Shown piece by piece: positions 27,325-37,287 of a stretch of DNA of 48,268 bases. Source of the DNA: Candidatus Parcubacteria bacterium (GTDB lineage: Bacteria; Patescibacteriota; Patescibacteriia; UBA1558; GWA2-36-10). The notes under the pieces were generated by a model. That model was not told the DNA's origin and ran no database searches. It saw only the letters and a program-made list of their open reading frames with translations. The stretch is taken from assembly GCA_018664825.1 (NCBI GenBank), contig JABJNO010000017.1, positions 114,743 through 163,010 on the forward strand. The letters run 5' to 3'. Position numbers and translations under genes: made by a program. Each line of letters begins with the position of its first letter. Positions within the stretch are counted from its first letter, which is position 1.

Positions 27325-28815
27325 ATGCTATTAACAAAAACAAACTACCTATTGTACAGAGAGTGCCCTGAAAATGCCTGGGTAAAAATCTACGAGCCTA
27401 AAATATTTCATTCTTTTAAGCCATCTGATTTTGATAAAATGATAATGGAGACTGGTAATGAGGTTGATAAGCTTGCTAGAGAATTATTTCCAGGTGGTAT
27501 TTTAATTGAAGATAGAAAAGATGCTAAAAAAACAAAAGAATTGATTGATAAAAAAGAAAAAATAATATATCAGCCAGTTTTTTTCACAGATAAATTTGAA
27601 TTTATTGCTGATATACTTGTATGGAATGATGAACAAGAAGCTTATGATATTTATGAGGCAAAATCAACAAATAGTGGTGAAAAGAAAAAAAAGAAGTTAG
27701 ATGATTATAAATATGATCTAGCATTTCAAGTTAATATTTTAAAGAAACTGTCTATACCTATCAATAAGATGTATATAATTAGATTAAATTGTGATTATGT
27801 ACGAGAAGAAAAATTAAATATCAAAGAATTATTTGTTATTGAAGATATGACGAACACAGTTAATGATATATCAGAAATAGTTCTCGAAGAAATGGAAGTA
27901 GCTCATGATGTTTTAAATAAATTAAAAAAGAAGCCAACTGACTGTTCTTGCCTTATTAAAGGAAAAAGTGCTCATTGTTCAACATTTAAATATCTAAATC
28001 CCAAAGTTCCAGAATACAGTGTTCATAATATATCTAGAATTGGTAATTCTAAGAAAAAATTAGCAGAATTAATAGATCTTGGCATATATTCAATTTATGA
28101 TGTCCCAGAAGAATTTCCATTAACAGCTATTCAAAGAAGCCAAGTTAATGCTGCTCAATTAAAAAATATCACAATTGATAAAGCTGCTCTAAATGATTTT
28201 TTAAACACCATAGAATACCCTATTTCTTTTATAGATTATGAGTCATGCATAGCAGCTGTACCAAAGTTTATAGGATACAAACCTTATGACCAAATACCTT
28301 TTCAATTTTCTTTGCATATTCTAGAAGATAAAAATGACGCTTTAAAGCATTTTGAATTTTTACATATAGAAAATACTATACCAGATATAGCTTTTGTAGA
28401 AGAATTAAAAAAAGTTTTACCAAAAAAAGGGTCAATAATTGTTTGGAATAAATCGTTTGAATGCAATATCATTAATAATAGGTTAGCAGAAAGAAATCCT
28501 AGCTATTTAACATTAATTAATAACTTTAATGAAAGGGTTGTTGATTTAGAAGTGCCTTTTAAAAAACAATTTTATGTGCACCCTGGTTTTCTAGGAAAAT
28601 CCTCTATTAAAAACATTCTACCAACTCTATCACCTAAATTTTCTCATAAAAACTTAAACATCCAAGAAGGTGGCGCAGCCTCTGATACATGGAATAAGAT
28701 TGTTAATGGAGAATTTGATGATAATGAATTAAAAGATAAAACAAAAGATCTCCTTGTTTATTGCGAATTAGATACTATAGCAATGTATGAAATTTGGAAA
28801 AAATGCCTAGAATAA
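27325..28815 (+). CDS. DUF2779-type protein (PD-(D/E)XK-like N-terminal part + DEDD-like C-terminal part)
   Basis: DIYEAKSTNSGEKKKKKLDDYKYDLAFQVNIL; SFIDYESCIAAVP...PFQFSLHILED...VYCELDTIAMYEIW. Confidence 0.8.
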   Translation: MLLTKTNYLLYRECPENAWVKIYEPKIFHSFKPSDFDKMIMETGNEVDKLARELFPGGILIEDRKDAKKTKELIDKKEKIIYQPVFFTDKFEFIADILVWNDEQEAYDIYEAKSTNSGEKKKKKLDDYKYDLAFQVNILKKLSIPINKMYIIRLNCDYVREEKLNIKELFVIEDMTNTVNDISEIVLEEMEVAHDVLNKLKKKPTDCSCLIKGKSAHCSTFKYLNPKVPEYSVHNISRIGNSKKKLAELIDLGIYSIYDVPEEFPLTAIQRSQVNAAQLKNITIDKAALNDFLNTIEYPISFIDYESCIAAVPKFIGYKPYDQIPFQFSLHILEDKNDALKHFEFLHIENTIPDIAFVEELKKVLPKKGSIIVWNKSFECNIINNRLAERNPSYLTLINNFNERVVDLEVPFKKQFYVHPGFLGKSSIKNILPTLSPKFSHKNLNIQEGGAASDTWNKIVNGEFDDNELKDKTKDLLVYCELDTIAMYEIWKKCLE

Positions 28816-28969
28816 CATTACACAATACTGTAACTATATAACTGTATATAGTGTCACTTTTGTCACTTTTTAGTAGCGCTCGAGACCCGTCGAAATACCT
28901 CAACAAAAATACTCCCAAAAGCCTTACAGGGCTTGATTCTAAAAAGTTCTAGCACGAGACGGCGAGCCA

Positions 28970-29003
28970 TCAAAAAAACACGCCTAAAGCGTGGTTTTTT
29001 GTT
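28970..29003. terminator. Bidirectional terminator between the DUF2779 gene and pyrG
   Basis: AAAAAACACGC-CTAAA-GCGTGGTTTTTT. Confidence 0.75.
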
Positions 29004-29007
29004 TGTA

Positions 29008-30624
29008 TTATTTATTCAGCTTCAGAGCTGCTTTTATAAAATCTCTAAATAATGGATGTGGCCTCAAAGGCCTAGACTTGAACTCTGGATGGAACTGACT
29101 AGCTACAAAATATGGATGATCTTTGAGCTCTATGATCTCTACTAGTTTTTTGTCTGGAGAAAGCCCAGAAAATAGCATACCAGCTTCTTCTAGCTGTGTA
29201 CGATAATCCATATTGAATTCATATCTATGTCTATGTCTTTCTGAAATTTTTGGTGTGCCGTAGGCTTTGTAGCTCAAAGAAGTTTTGTCCAACACACAAG
29301 GATAAGCTCCTAAGCGCAAAGTACCGCCCTTGTCTTCGTCTTTGTGGTGTCCTGGTAATATATGAATTACTGGATTTGGAGTCTTGGTATCAAACTCTGT
29401 AGAATTTACTTCACTGGTATTCATAACATGTCTAGCAAACTCTATGGTAGCTACTTGCATACCCAAGCAAAGTCCTAAATATGGCTTTTTGTTTTCTCTG
29501 GCGTATTTGGCTGCTATAATTTTACCTTCGATTCCTCTACTCCCAAAACCACCGGGCACTACAATGCCAGCTGCTTTTTTTAGTTTTTTCAATTCTTTTT
29601 TATCACCTTTTTCTAACTTGCCAGAATGTACCCAAATAAGATCAAGTTTTACTCCGTTGTGATAACAAGCAGATTTCAAAGCCTCTACTACAGAAATATA
29701 GGCATCAATATTTTCATTGTATTTTCCTACTAGGGCAATAGGAAATCTTTTCTTGGCAGTTTTTATTTTTTTGACCAAAGCTTCCCATGCTTCAAGTTTT
29801 ACTTTTTTCTTTGGTAATTTTAACTTATCAAAAATAATATCTGAAATGTGACTATTTTTTTCAAACAAAAGAGGTACTTCGTAAATACTATCAACTGTCA
29901 AAGCTGGAATTACCGCTTTGGGATCAATATCAGCAAACATGGCAATCTTGTCTAGCTCATCTTTGCCAATCTTGAGATCAGACCTAGCCATTATGATATC
30001 TGGCTGGATACCACGACTATGTAGCTCACGGACAGACATTTGAGTTGGCTTTGTCTTGAGCTCTCTAGAGGCACTCAAATATGGCAATAAAGTAAGATGA
30101 ATAAACATCACATTTTCATCTCCCATTTCGTTGTGAAATTGTCTCATAGCTTCCAAAAATGGCTCACCTTCTATATCACCTACTGTTCCGCCAATTTCTG
30201 TCAATAAAAAATCAGTTTTGGATTCTTTGGCAACATGACGTATATAATCTTTGATCTCATTGGTAATATGAGGAACAATTTGGATAGTTTTACCCAAATA
30301 AGCACCACTTCGCTCTCCTTTTAGTACTTTGTCATATATTCTACCTGTAGTTAGGTTTGATAATTTGGAAAGATTAATATCAATAAATCTCTCATAATGT
30401 CCCAAATCAAGATCTGTTTCTGTACCATCATCTGTCACAAATACTTCACCATGTTGATGAGGACTCATGGTACCTGGATCAATATTGAGATAGGGATCCA
30501 ACTTGCTTGTAAAAACTGAATAACCAACTGATTTTAGTATTGCTCCGATAGATGCAGAGGCTATTCCTTTACCTAGGCCCGAGCAGACGCCACCAGTTAT
30601 AAATATGTATTTGGTCTTAGACAT
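29008..30624 (-). CDS. pyrG: CTP synthase
   Basis: KYIFITGGVCSGLGKGIASASIGAILKSVGY, KLDPYLNIDPGTMSPHQHGEVFVTDDGTETDLDLGHYERF, glutaminase GLCLGMQVATIEFAR. Confidence 0.97.
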   Translation of the reverse strand: MSKTKYIFITGGVCSGLGKGIASASIGAILKSVGYSVFTSKLDPYLNIDPGTMSPHQHGEVFVTDDGTETDLDLGHYERFIDINLSKLSNLTTGRIYDKVLKGERSGAYLGKTIQIVPHITNEIKDYIRHVAKESKTDFLLTEIGGTVGDIEGEPFLEAMRQFHNEMGDENVMFIHLTLLPYLSASRELKTKPTQMSVRELHSRGIQPDIIMARSDLKIGKDELDKIAMFADIDPKAVIPALTVDSIYEVPLLFEKNSHISDIIFDKLKLPKKKVKLEAWEALVKKIKTAKKRFPIALVGKYNENIDAYISVVEALKSACYHNGVKLDLIWVHSGKLEKGDKKELKKLKKAAGIVVPGGFGSRGIEGKIIAAKYARENKKPYLGLCLGMQVATIEFARHVMNTSEVNSTEFDTKTPNPVIHILPGHHKDEDKGGTLRLGAYPCVLDKTSLSYKAYGTPKISERHRHRYEFNMDYRTQLEEAGMLFSGLSPDKKLVEIIELKDHPYFVASQFHPEFKSRPLRPHPLFRDFIKAALKLNK

Positions 30625-30630
30625 TGCTGT

Positions 30631-31077
30631 TTATATTGAATTAATAGTTATATAAAAAATTATTTTTTGGCCTGTTGGTAGCTGTAATTCTACACTATGT
30701 TTGCCAACCTTTTTAAAAGACACTGGCCTAGCAAACCAGTTGTCGTTTATTTCTAAATTAAATTTCTCTTTTACTTCGACGATAATGTCTTTGTTGGATA
30801 CGCCCTTGAAGAGATTATCTTTGTCGGACACCCGTCCTGAAAATACTAGGTTTTGTTTGTTGAGTGATTTGAATACTTTGTCATATGCAGTATCTCTGGC
30901 TTTTTGTTGTTTTACAACTTTATTTGCCTTGGCTTGGACTCTTTGAACATTTTCCATCGTTGCTATCGCTGCTTTACCAGCTGGCACCAAAAAATTGCTA
31001 GCATAACCATCAGAGATGTCTTTGATATCTCCTTTATTTCCAAGTGAAGCAATATTTTCAAGTAAAATTACTTTCAT
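30631..31077 (-). CDS. rplI: 50S ribosomal protein L9 (bL9)
   Basis: MKVILLENIASLGNKGDIKDISDGYASNFLVPAGKAAIAT; ATG at 31077. Confidence 0.93.
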   Translation of the reverse strand: MKVILLENIASLGNKGDIKDISDGYASNFLVPAGKAAIATMENVQRVQAKANKVVKQQKARDTAYDKVFKSLNKQNLVFSGRVSDKDNLFKGVSNKDIIVEVKEKFNLEINDNWFARPVSFKKVGKHSVELQLPTGQKIIFYITINSI

Positions 31078-31081
31078 ATAT

Positions 31082-32359
31082 TTAAAATTCAAAAATTAAT
31101 TCTTTGGCCCTTTCCATCTGTGGGTCAACATCATTGTTGTAGTCTTCATAAGTCAGTTCTATCTCGATATCTGGAGTTACTCCTTCTCCTTCGATCGTTC
31201 TGCCTTTTGGTGTTAGCCATTTGGCTACCGTGATCTTGATAGAAGAATCATCATCCAAAGGCAAGAGTTGTTGAACTGAACCTTTACCAAAAGTAACTTC
31301 TCCAACAATAGTAGCTTCTTCATAATCCTGAAGAGCTCCAGCCAAAATCTCACTAGCCGAGGCTGAGCCTTCGTTTACCAAAACAATGGTCTTGAAATGA
31401 GCTAGACTGACAGTATTGATAGCTTTGTATACTTTATCTTTTCTTTTATCACTATATGTTTCTCTGACGACTGGTTCTTTTTCATCAAGCCAGCTACTTG
31501 TAATATCTACGGAAGTTGTCAAAAATCCACCTGGATTATTGCGTAAGTCCAAAATAATTCCTTTTGGATTGTCAGCAACGACCTCTTGAGCCACATTGGT
31601 AAATCGATCTGTAGTATCACTATTGAAATGAGTAATTTCTATGATTGCGATCTCATCTTCCAATCTATAGGTGACGCTAGGTACATCTATCTTTTGACGA
31701 ACAATTGTGATTTCTTTTGTTTCTACAGAATCTGGTGACAAAATAGTCAAAACCACAGGAGTCCCCAATTCACCACGTATATGATAGACCGCTTCTCCAG
31801 TAGACATATTGGTTGTATCTATATCATCAATAAACAAAATCCAATCTCCAGGTTTTAGGCCTGCGCGTTCTGCTGGTGTATCAGCCAATGGTGCAACTAC
31901 TACCAATTGATCATTTTTACGCCCAATCTCAGCTCCAATACCAAAAAAGGTACCTTCTAATCCTTGGGTAAAATCATCAGTCAACTCGGGATTCAAAAAT
32001 ATAGAATGCGGATCTCCCAAAGCATCTACCATACCTGTCAAAGCTCCATAAAACAAAGCCCTGTCGTCTATTTCTGATTTATCATAAAAATCATCATGTA
32101 TTATATCCCAGACTTGTTCAAATAAATCTATATCTATTTCATCATTATTACCAAATAGCTCAACCAATTCGTTTGTAGTTTGTTTTATTACATCAGCAGA
32201 TGATTGGGGTGGATTTTCGTCACTAAAAGTAGCCATAGTCAAACCAAAGATAAATGCTGCAGTCAAAAGCATCACCAAAGCATAAAACTTGGCTAATTTC
32301 TCCCACCAAGGTTTTTTTGTTTCAATAGGTTGTTCGCTATTTGTGCTAAATTGATCCAT
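31082..32359 (-). CDS. S41-family C-terminal processing peptidase
   Basis: PDZ-like GIGAEIGRKNDQLVVVAPLADTPAERAGLKPGDWIL; ILDLRNNPGGFL; VLVNEGSASASEILAGALQDY; GKGSVQQLLPL. Confidence 0.93.
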   Translation of the reverse strand: MDQFSTNSEQPIETKKPWWEKLAKFYALVMLLTAAFIFGLTMATFSDENPPQSSADVIKQTTNELVELFGNNDEIDIDLFEQVWDIIHDDFYDKSEIDDRALFYGALTGMVDALGDPHSIFLNPELTDDFTQGLEGTFFGIGAEIGRKNDQLVVVAPLADTPAERAGLKPGDWILFIDDIDTTNMSTGEAVYHIRGELGTPVVLTILSPDSVETKEITIVRQKIDVPSVTYRLEDEIAIIEITHFNSDTTDRFTNVAQEVVADNPKGIILDLRNNPGGFLTTSVDITSSWLDEKEPVVRETYSDKRKDKVYKAINTVSLAHFKTIVLVNEGSASASEILAGALQDYEEATIVGEVTFGKGSVQQLLPLDDDSSIKITVAKWLTPKGRTIEGEGVTPDIEIELTYEDYNNDVDPQMERAKELIFEF

Positions 32360-32386
32360 ATATTCTATACTAAATTCCTCGAAGTA

Positions 32387-33682
32387 TTAATCGTCTACTC
32401 TTTCTATTTTTGCACCCAATTTTGATAGGCGAATATCCAAAGCCTCATAGCCCCTATCAACTTGGTAGATATTTGAAACCACACTAGTGCCAGTTGCTGC
32501 TAAAGCTGCAATAATCAAAGTAGCCCCAGCTCTCAAATCAAAACTAGTGATTTCTTTGCCAAAAAGTGGAGCAGGTCCAATCACGATGATGCGATGTGGG
32601 TCAGAAACCACGATATTGGCTCCCATTTTTTTGAGCTCAGATACATATTTTAGTCTTCCGTCATACATCCAATCATGTATCAGAGAAGTACCCATAGCCT
32701 GAGACATCAGTACGGTAAATGGCTGTATAAGATCAGGAGCAAAGCCAGGATGAGGCATATCGTGTAATTTTTTGATAGCCTGCAAATCTACTTTACCATC
32801 TACTCGGATGTTGGCTAATTTATAATTTTTGTTTGGTGATAAGTCTAAATATTCTATTTCTAGTTTCAAACCAATTTCTTTGTATTTTTCTATTTCTAGG
32901 GCAATAAATCTTGGGGCAGCATTTTCGATAGTAAATCTTGACTTGGTAGCACCAGCTAGTGAAATAAAAGTACCCGTCTCGATTGGATCGGGCATGATAT
33001 GATATTCGCCTCCTTTTAGATTGCGGACACCCTTGATAGTCAAATCATGAGTACCAACACCTTTGATTTCGGCTCCAATGCTATTCAAAAACCAGCACAA
33101 ATCCTGCACACTTGGATCACAAGCTGCTACGCGAAGATCAATAGTACCTGTATTCAAGGCTGCTGCCAAAATAATATTTTCTGTACCAGTCACAGACAAT
33201 TCTCCCATGACTATTTCTTCTTCGGCTGCTTTGTTTTTTTCTAGAAAATAAAACTTGTCATTATAGTCAATATCAATACCTAGTTTATTGAATCCTTTGA
33301 GATGAGTCTCTAAACTACGGTTGCCAATCTGACATCCTCCTGGTTCTTTTGTTTTGATACGGCCAAAACGACCAACCAAAGAACCCATAAATAAAATAGA
33401 TGAACGTAAAGTTGTAATAAGCTTCATGTCCATCTTGGCGGGATCAAGCTCTGAATTGTCTATTTTGACACTATTTGTGTCCGTCCAAACGATTTTGGAT
33501 CCCATAGACGTCAGTATCTGGATCATCTTTTTTACATCTTCTATAAGAGGCACATTGTGTAACAAAACCTCCTCCTTGGTCAAAATAGTAGCGGCAATAA
33601 TAGGAGTAGCGGCATTTTTGAAGCCAGCTACCCTGATGTTTCCATGCAGCGTATTACCACCTTGAATTATAAATTTAGACAT
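32387..33682 (-). CDS. murA: UDP-N-acetylglucosamine 1-carboxyvinyltransferase
   Basis: KFIIQGGNTLHGNIRVAGFKNAATPIIAATIL; catalytic-loop EPGGCQIGNRSLETHL with Cys. Confidence 0.95.
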   Translation of the reverse strand: MSKFIIQGGNTLHGNIRVAGFKNAATPIIAATILTKEEVLLHNVPLIEDVKKMIQILTSMGSKIVWTDTNSVKIDNSELDPAKMDMKLITTLRSSILFMGSLVGRFGRIKTKEPGGCQIGNRSLETHLKGFNKLGIDIDYNDKFYFLEKNKAAEEEIVMGELSVTGTENIILAAALNTGTIDLRVAACDPSVQDLCWFLNSIGAEIKGVGTHDLTIKGVRNLKGGEYHIMPDPIETGTFISLAGATKSRFTIENAAPRFIALEIEKYKEIGLKLEIEYLDLSPNKNYKLANIRVDGKVDLQAIKKLHDMPHPGFAPDLIQPFTVLMSQAMGTSLIHDWMYDGRLKYVSELKKMGANIVVSDPHRIIVIGPAPLFGKEITSFDLRAGATLIIAALAATGTSVVSNIYQVDRGYEALDIRLSKLGAKIERVDD

Positions 33683-33739
33683 AGTATAGTGATAATGATT
33701 TCTTAATAAATTATACCTTAATTTTGATAAACAAACAAG

Positions 33740-35032
33740 ATGGGCAAAACTATAAATAGACTGACTTATTCCTTCTTTTTTCTCCTATTTATTGTACTGA
33801 CTCCGATTTTTTTATTATACGCCGGAGGATATCGTTATAACTTTGATACTGCTCAAGTAGAAAAAAATGGAGCTTTTTATATAAAATCATACCCTCGTGA
33901 TGCTGATATTTATATTGATGGAGAAAAAAATAAAAACCGTACTCCAAATCAAATTACAAATATCAAGCCTGGACGTCATTTGATTGAGATAAAAAAAGAA
34001 AAATACGGTTCTTGGCAAAAAGAACTCGAAGTTTCCTCAGGAGAAACTACCTTTGCCGAAGATATTGTACTATTTTATCAAGACACAGACAAAAAAACCT
34101 TGTCCTCTGGTTCGACAAATTTTTTGCTAAACAAAAATGAAGAAAAATACGCTCTTATAGACGATGACAACAAATTCAAAATTACCGACGTCGAACAAGC
34201 CAAGATGTTTGAAATATATGATTTTGCTAGTAGCTCATATAGCTTTGTTGACTGGTCTCCCAATGATCAAAAAATACTTTTGAAAGATACTACAGAAGCT
34301 CTTATTATTTTTGATATAGGACAAAAAGAATTTTATCCTTTAGAGCTGGCAAATATAGAAAAAATAATCTGGGACAACCAAGATTCGAATACTTTGTGGT
34401 ATTTGCAAAAAGAAAAATTATTTCAACTAAACATCGCCCAAATATTTGAGCCAACCACACATGACCTTGATCTAGATAAAAACATCAAAGATTTTGATCT
34501 AAAAGATGACTATATAGCTATCTTATACTCTGTAGACAACGCAAACTACGTTGAACAACTTGATAAAAACCTAAACAGCAAGCAAATATTGGAAAACCTC
34601 AATCTTGGCAAACTAAAAATAATGGTCACCAATGACCGACAATTTATCTTTACTCTTGGATCACAGCTTTATATAAAAAATATCTTTCAAAACCTTATAG
34701 ATATTCCTGTCACTTCAGTCAAAGTCCACAATCAAAGATTATTACTTACCAATGGCCATGAAATTATCCTCTATAATTATCAAGATGACTGGCAAGAACT
34801 AATAGATAGATCTAGCCAGATAGTATCTGACTTACTCTGGCATCCAAATGGTAGCTACTTCCTCAGTGAAATCAATGAACAAACCAATATTACCGAAATA
34901 GACGGCCGAGACAAAAGAAACTCTGTACCTATCCTAGAAAACCCTCACAAAAAACTATACTTATTCAATAAAAAGGGTAATCGATTATTTATCCTTACCC
35001 CTGAAGAAAACTATTATTTGACTATACAATAA
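33740..35032 (+). CDS. PEGA-domain protein
   Basis: GAFYIKSYPRDADIYIDGEKNKNRTPNQITNIKPGRHLIEIKKEKYGSWQKELEV. Confidence 0.8.
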   Translation: MGKTINRLTYSFFFLLFIVLTPIFLLYAGGYRYNFDTAQVEKNGAFYIKSYPRDADIYIDGEKNKNRTPNQITNIKPGRHLIEIKKEKYGSWQKELEVSSGETTFAEDIVLFYQDTDKKTLSSGSTNFLLNKNEEKYALIDDDNKFKITDVEQAKMFEIYDFASSSYSFVDWSPNDQKILLKDTTEALIIFDIGQKEFYPLELANIEKIIWDNQDSNTLWYLQKEKLFQLNIAQIFEPTTHDLDLDKNIKDFDLKDDYIAILYSVDNANYVEQLDKNLNSKQILENLNLGKLKIMVTNDRQFIFTLGSQLYIKNIFQNLIDIPVTSVKVHNQRLLLTNGHEIILYNYQDDWQELIDRSSQIVSDLLWHPNGSYFLSEINEQTNITEIDGRDKRNSVPILENPHKKLYLFNKKGNRLFILTPEENYYLTIQ

Positions 35033-35035
35033 TAA

Positions 35036-35068
35036 AAACCCCCTATATTTCTATAGGGGGTTGTTTTT
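35036..35068 (+). terminator. Intrinsic terminator
   Basis: AACCCCCTAT..ATAGGGGGTT followed by GTTTTTTT. Confidence 0.85.
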
Positions 35069-35410
35069 TTAGATTTCTACTACCTCATATTTGGGTAGTA
35101 AAGCTTTGACTGCTTCAGGAGTAGCTCCCTCAAGAGCAAAGGCCTCAATAATCGGACCCGCAATCTTGGGGTGTAGGTTCTGATTCAAAGCTTCAGCAAC
35201 ACTGTCACCAAAAAGTCCTCGTCCACCACCACCATGAGACAAGTGTCCCGAAACCTTTCCATCTTCATCTTGATTGATACCTATGGTCTCCATAGGGACG
35301 AGATTCCACAATGTCCAATCGGACAAAGAGATTACTCGACCAGCTTCGATGGTGATCGTTGATTTTGGCATTTCCTCAAGAAGTTTTCCAACATCGGGTG
35401 ATTCAGACAT
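35069..35410 (-). CDS. Hypothetical protein co-oriented with hpt
   Basis: ORF MSESPDVGKLLEEMPKSTITIEAGRVISLSDW...; overlaps the hpt 3' end only if the longer track start (35443) is used. Confidence 0.6.
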   Translation of the reverse strand: MSESPDVGKLLEEMPKSTITIEAGRVISLSDWTLWNLVPMETIGINQDEDGKVSGHLSHGGGGRGLFGDSVAEALNQNLHPKIAGPIIEAFALEGATPEAVKALLPKYEVVEI

Positions 35411-35414
35411 ACTA

Positions 35415-35990
35415 TCACTCACTTTCTGTGTCTTTGTAGGCACTTTCTTTAAGCACCGAAATCCACGGATGATTACGATAATGACCAGCGTAGTCTAGGC
35501 CGTAGCCAACTACAAAGACATTTTCAATCTCAAAGCCGATATAATCAATCGGCACTTCGACTTCGCGAGCTGCGACTTTGTCCAAGAGGACACAAATTCG
35601 TAAACTAGCAGGCTCACGTCTGAGTAGGATGTCTCTCAAATAATTGAGAGTCAAACCAGTGTCGACAATATCTTCGACCAAGATGACGTGACGTCCAGCG
35701 ATGTTGACTCCGATGTCTTGAGTGATTTCTACTACACCAGAGCTTGTCTGTTCATCACCGTAACTCGAGACAGACATAAATTCTGTCTCAATCATCACAT
35801 CACCCATATCACGAGTGAGATCAGCAAAAAATACAAAAGCACCCTTGAGCACACAAACCATCAGAGGAATTTCTCCCTCAGGGATATCCTCCACAATTTT
35901 CTGGGCCAACATCTTTACTCGATGCTTGAGATCATTATAATTGATCTCATCATATTCTAGGCTCGGCTCCATTGACTGTCCGTTTTTCAT
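35415..35990 (-). CDS. hpt: Hypoxanthine phosphoribosyltransferase
   Basis: VCVLKGAFVFFADLTRDM, VILVEDIVDTGLTLNYL: PRTase signature. Confidence 0.93.
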   Translation of the reverse strand: MKNGQSMEPSLEYDEINYNDLKHRVKMLAQKIVEDIPEGEIPLMVCVLKGAFVFFADLTRDMGDVMIETEFMSVSSYGDEQTSSGVVEITQDIGVNIAGRHVILVEDIVDTGLTLNYLRDILLRREPASLRICVLLDKVAAREVEVPIDYIGFEIENVFVVGYGLDYAGHYRNHPWISVLKESAYKDTESE

Positions 35991-36077
35991 GGCTTTCTCC
36001 TTTGTTGCAAAGTTTTGAGTTTTGGAAGGATCAAATATTCAATATAATTTAGTCTAAATACGCTTTATTGTCAAATA

Positions 36078-36104
36078 AAAAACCCGAGCCTAGCTCAGGT
36101 TTAA
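36078..36104 (-). terminator. Terminator of the three-paralogue cluster
   Basis: AAACCCGAGC-CTA-GCTCAGGTTT; minus strand ends in TTTTTTATTT. Confidence 0.7.
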
Positions 36105-36110
36105 GTTATA

Positions 36111-36692
36111 TTATTTTTTTACTATATGTATATCACCCAAAAGATTTCCTTCGGCTTTTAATTTTTCAAAATATTTTAAATTTTGTTTTATAGTATAGAC
36201 ATCTCCATATATTTCTGTACCTTTTTTGAAAGTTGGACGACATATTCCTTTTGCCCTAAAATCTCCAGTCACTATCAAACCTTCGCCAAATATAGGATCG
36301 TAGGTATCTATTTCTACATCGCCCGAAACAAGTATATGTGGTGGAATAGTGCCTCTGGAGTGGCCCGATATTTCACTAGATAACACCAAAGACTTTACAA
36401 TAACTTTTCCCATCCTATCATGAATTTGACTCCTTTCTACACCAGGGGCATTGGCTACCAACAATTTATCCATAGTAACTGCCCATTGTCTCAATTTATT
36501 CAAACCAGGAACACCCAAGTCAACACTAGCATCAACTAAATCTTCTTTCATATCCAATAAATCCTTAATTCCTTCTAACTGCTTTATGTTTTCAGCGGTA
36601 GCCAAAATAGTCCCTGCTGTATCAAGGTACCGCCTAAAATTATCCAAGGCTTGTTTTGCTCTATTACATTTTCGTACTTGGTATAAATGCAT
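36111..36692 (-). CDS. Paralogue A of a tandem family (helical N-term, beta-rich polymer-forming-like C-term)
   Basis: GKVIVKSLVLSSE...PPHILVSGDVEIDTYDPIFGEGLIVTGDFRA...GDVYTI...GNLLGDIHIVKK. Confidence 0.65.
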   Translation of the reverse strand: MHLYQVRKCNRAKQALDNFRRYLDTAGTILATAENIKQLEGIKDLLDMKEDLVDASVDLGVPGLNKLRQWAVTMDKLLVANAPGVERSQIHDRMGKVIVKSLVLSSEISGHSRGTIPPHILVSGDVEIDTYDPIFGEGLIVTGDFRAKGICRPTFKKGTEIYGDVYTIKQNLKYFEKLKAEGNLLGDIHIVKK

Positions 36693-36694
36693 AT

Positions 36695-37285
36695 CTAAAT
36701 TTTATAAACACTTCCTTTTATTTGACCTTGCTCTTTCAACATATAAGCCAATGTTTCCAAACTTTGTGGTACATAAATATCACCATGTACCATCAAATTA
36801 TTTCCTATATTTTCTTCCGAAATACTAGAATTTTTATCATAAATTCTCAAATCACCTTCTATTTCTACTCCAGATCCAAGGGTAAATTCAAGGTCCTCAA
36901 CTTCCAAGTCGCCTTTAATCAAAATATTAGCTGGAAAACTATCCTTTTTCCAAAACTGGGATCCCTTTAATTTCAAAGAATGATGAACAACCACTTTTTT
37001 CCTAAACATATCAATAGTTAGAGTTTTTTCTTTTCTATAAGTAGATAATAAATTAAATAAGTTATCTATTGCTAAAAAACTTTTTTTCAGCACCTTTAAT
37101 GTTTCAGGATCAATATCCCCCATTATAATTTCCAACTTATTTCGTATCATTCTGGCGATAACTTTTAGCCCCTCAAGACTTTTAACAGTTTTTGCACTAG
37201 AAAATCCAATGTCAAATTCCTCTTTGCTTCTTTTGGCAAGTAATAATCTTTCTCTAAATTTTTTGCATTGTTCTGTTGCAATCAT
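36695..37285 (-). CDS. Paralogue B of the tandem family
   Basis: KKVVVHHSLKLKGS...PANILIKGDLEVEDLEFTLGSGVEIEGDLRIYDKN...NLMVHGDIYV...GQIKGSVYKI. Confidence 0.65.
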   Translation of the reverse strand: MIATEQCKKFRERLLLAKRSKEEFDIGFSSAKTVKSLEGLKVIARMIRNKLEIIMGDIDPETLKVLKKSFLAIDNLFNLLSTYRKEKTLTIDMFRKKVVVHHSLKLKGSQFWKKDSFPANILIKGDLEVEDLEFTLGSGVEIEGDLRIYDKNSSISEENIGNNLMVHGDIYVPQSLETLAYMLKEQGQIKGSVYKI

Positions 37286-37287
37286 AT

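Larger units (their letters stand above)
12590..28970. mobile_element. Putative integrated mobile/defence island (boundaries approximate)
   Basis: Large serine recombinase, TerL, TerS, ParB-methyltransferase, helicase-nuclease and radical SAM fusion between tRNA-Gln and pyrG; very AT-rich core; candidate 10-bp boundary repeat GCACGAGACG at 12564 and 28952. Confidence 0.45.

Noticed and set aside
28830-28849. Perfect palindrome ACTATATA-ACTG-TATATAGT after the DUF2779 gene as an att site
   Set aside because: AT-only stem in an AT-rich intergenic region, no second copy seen at the other island end; chance or weak terminator cannot be excluded.
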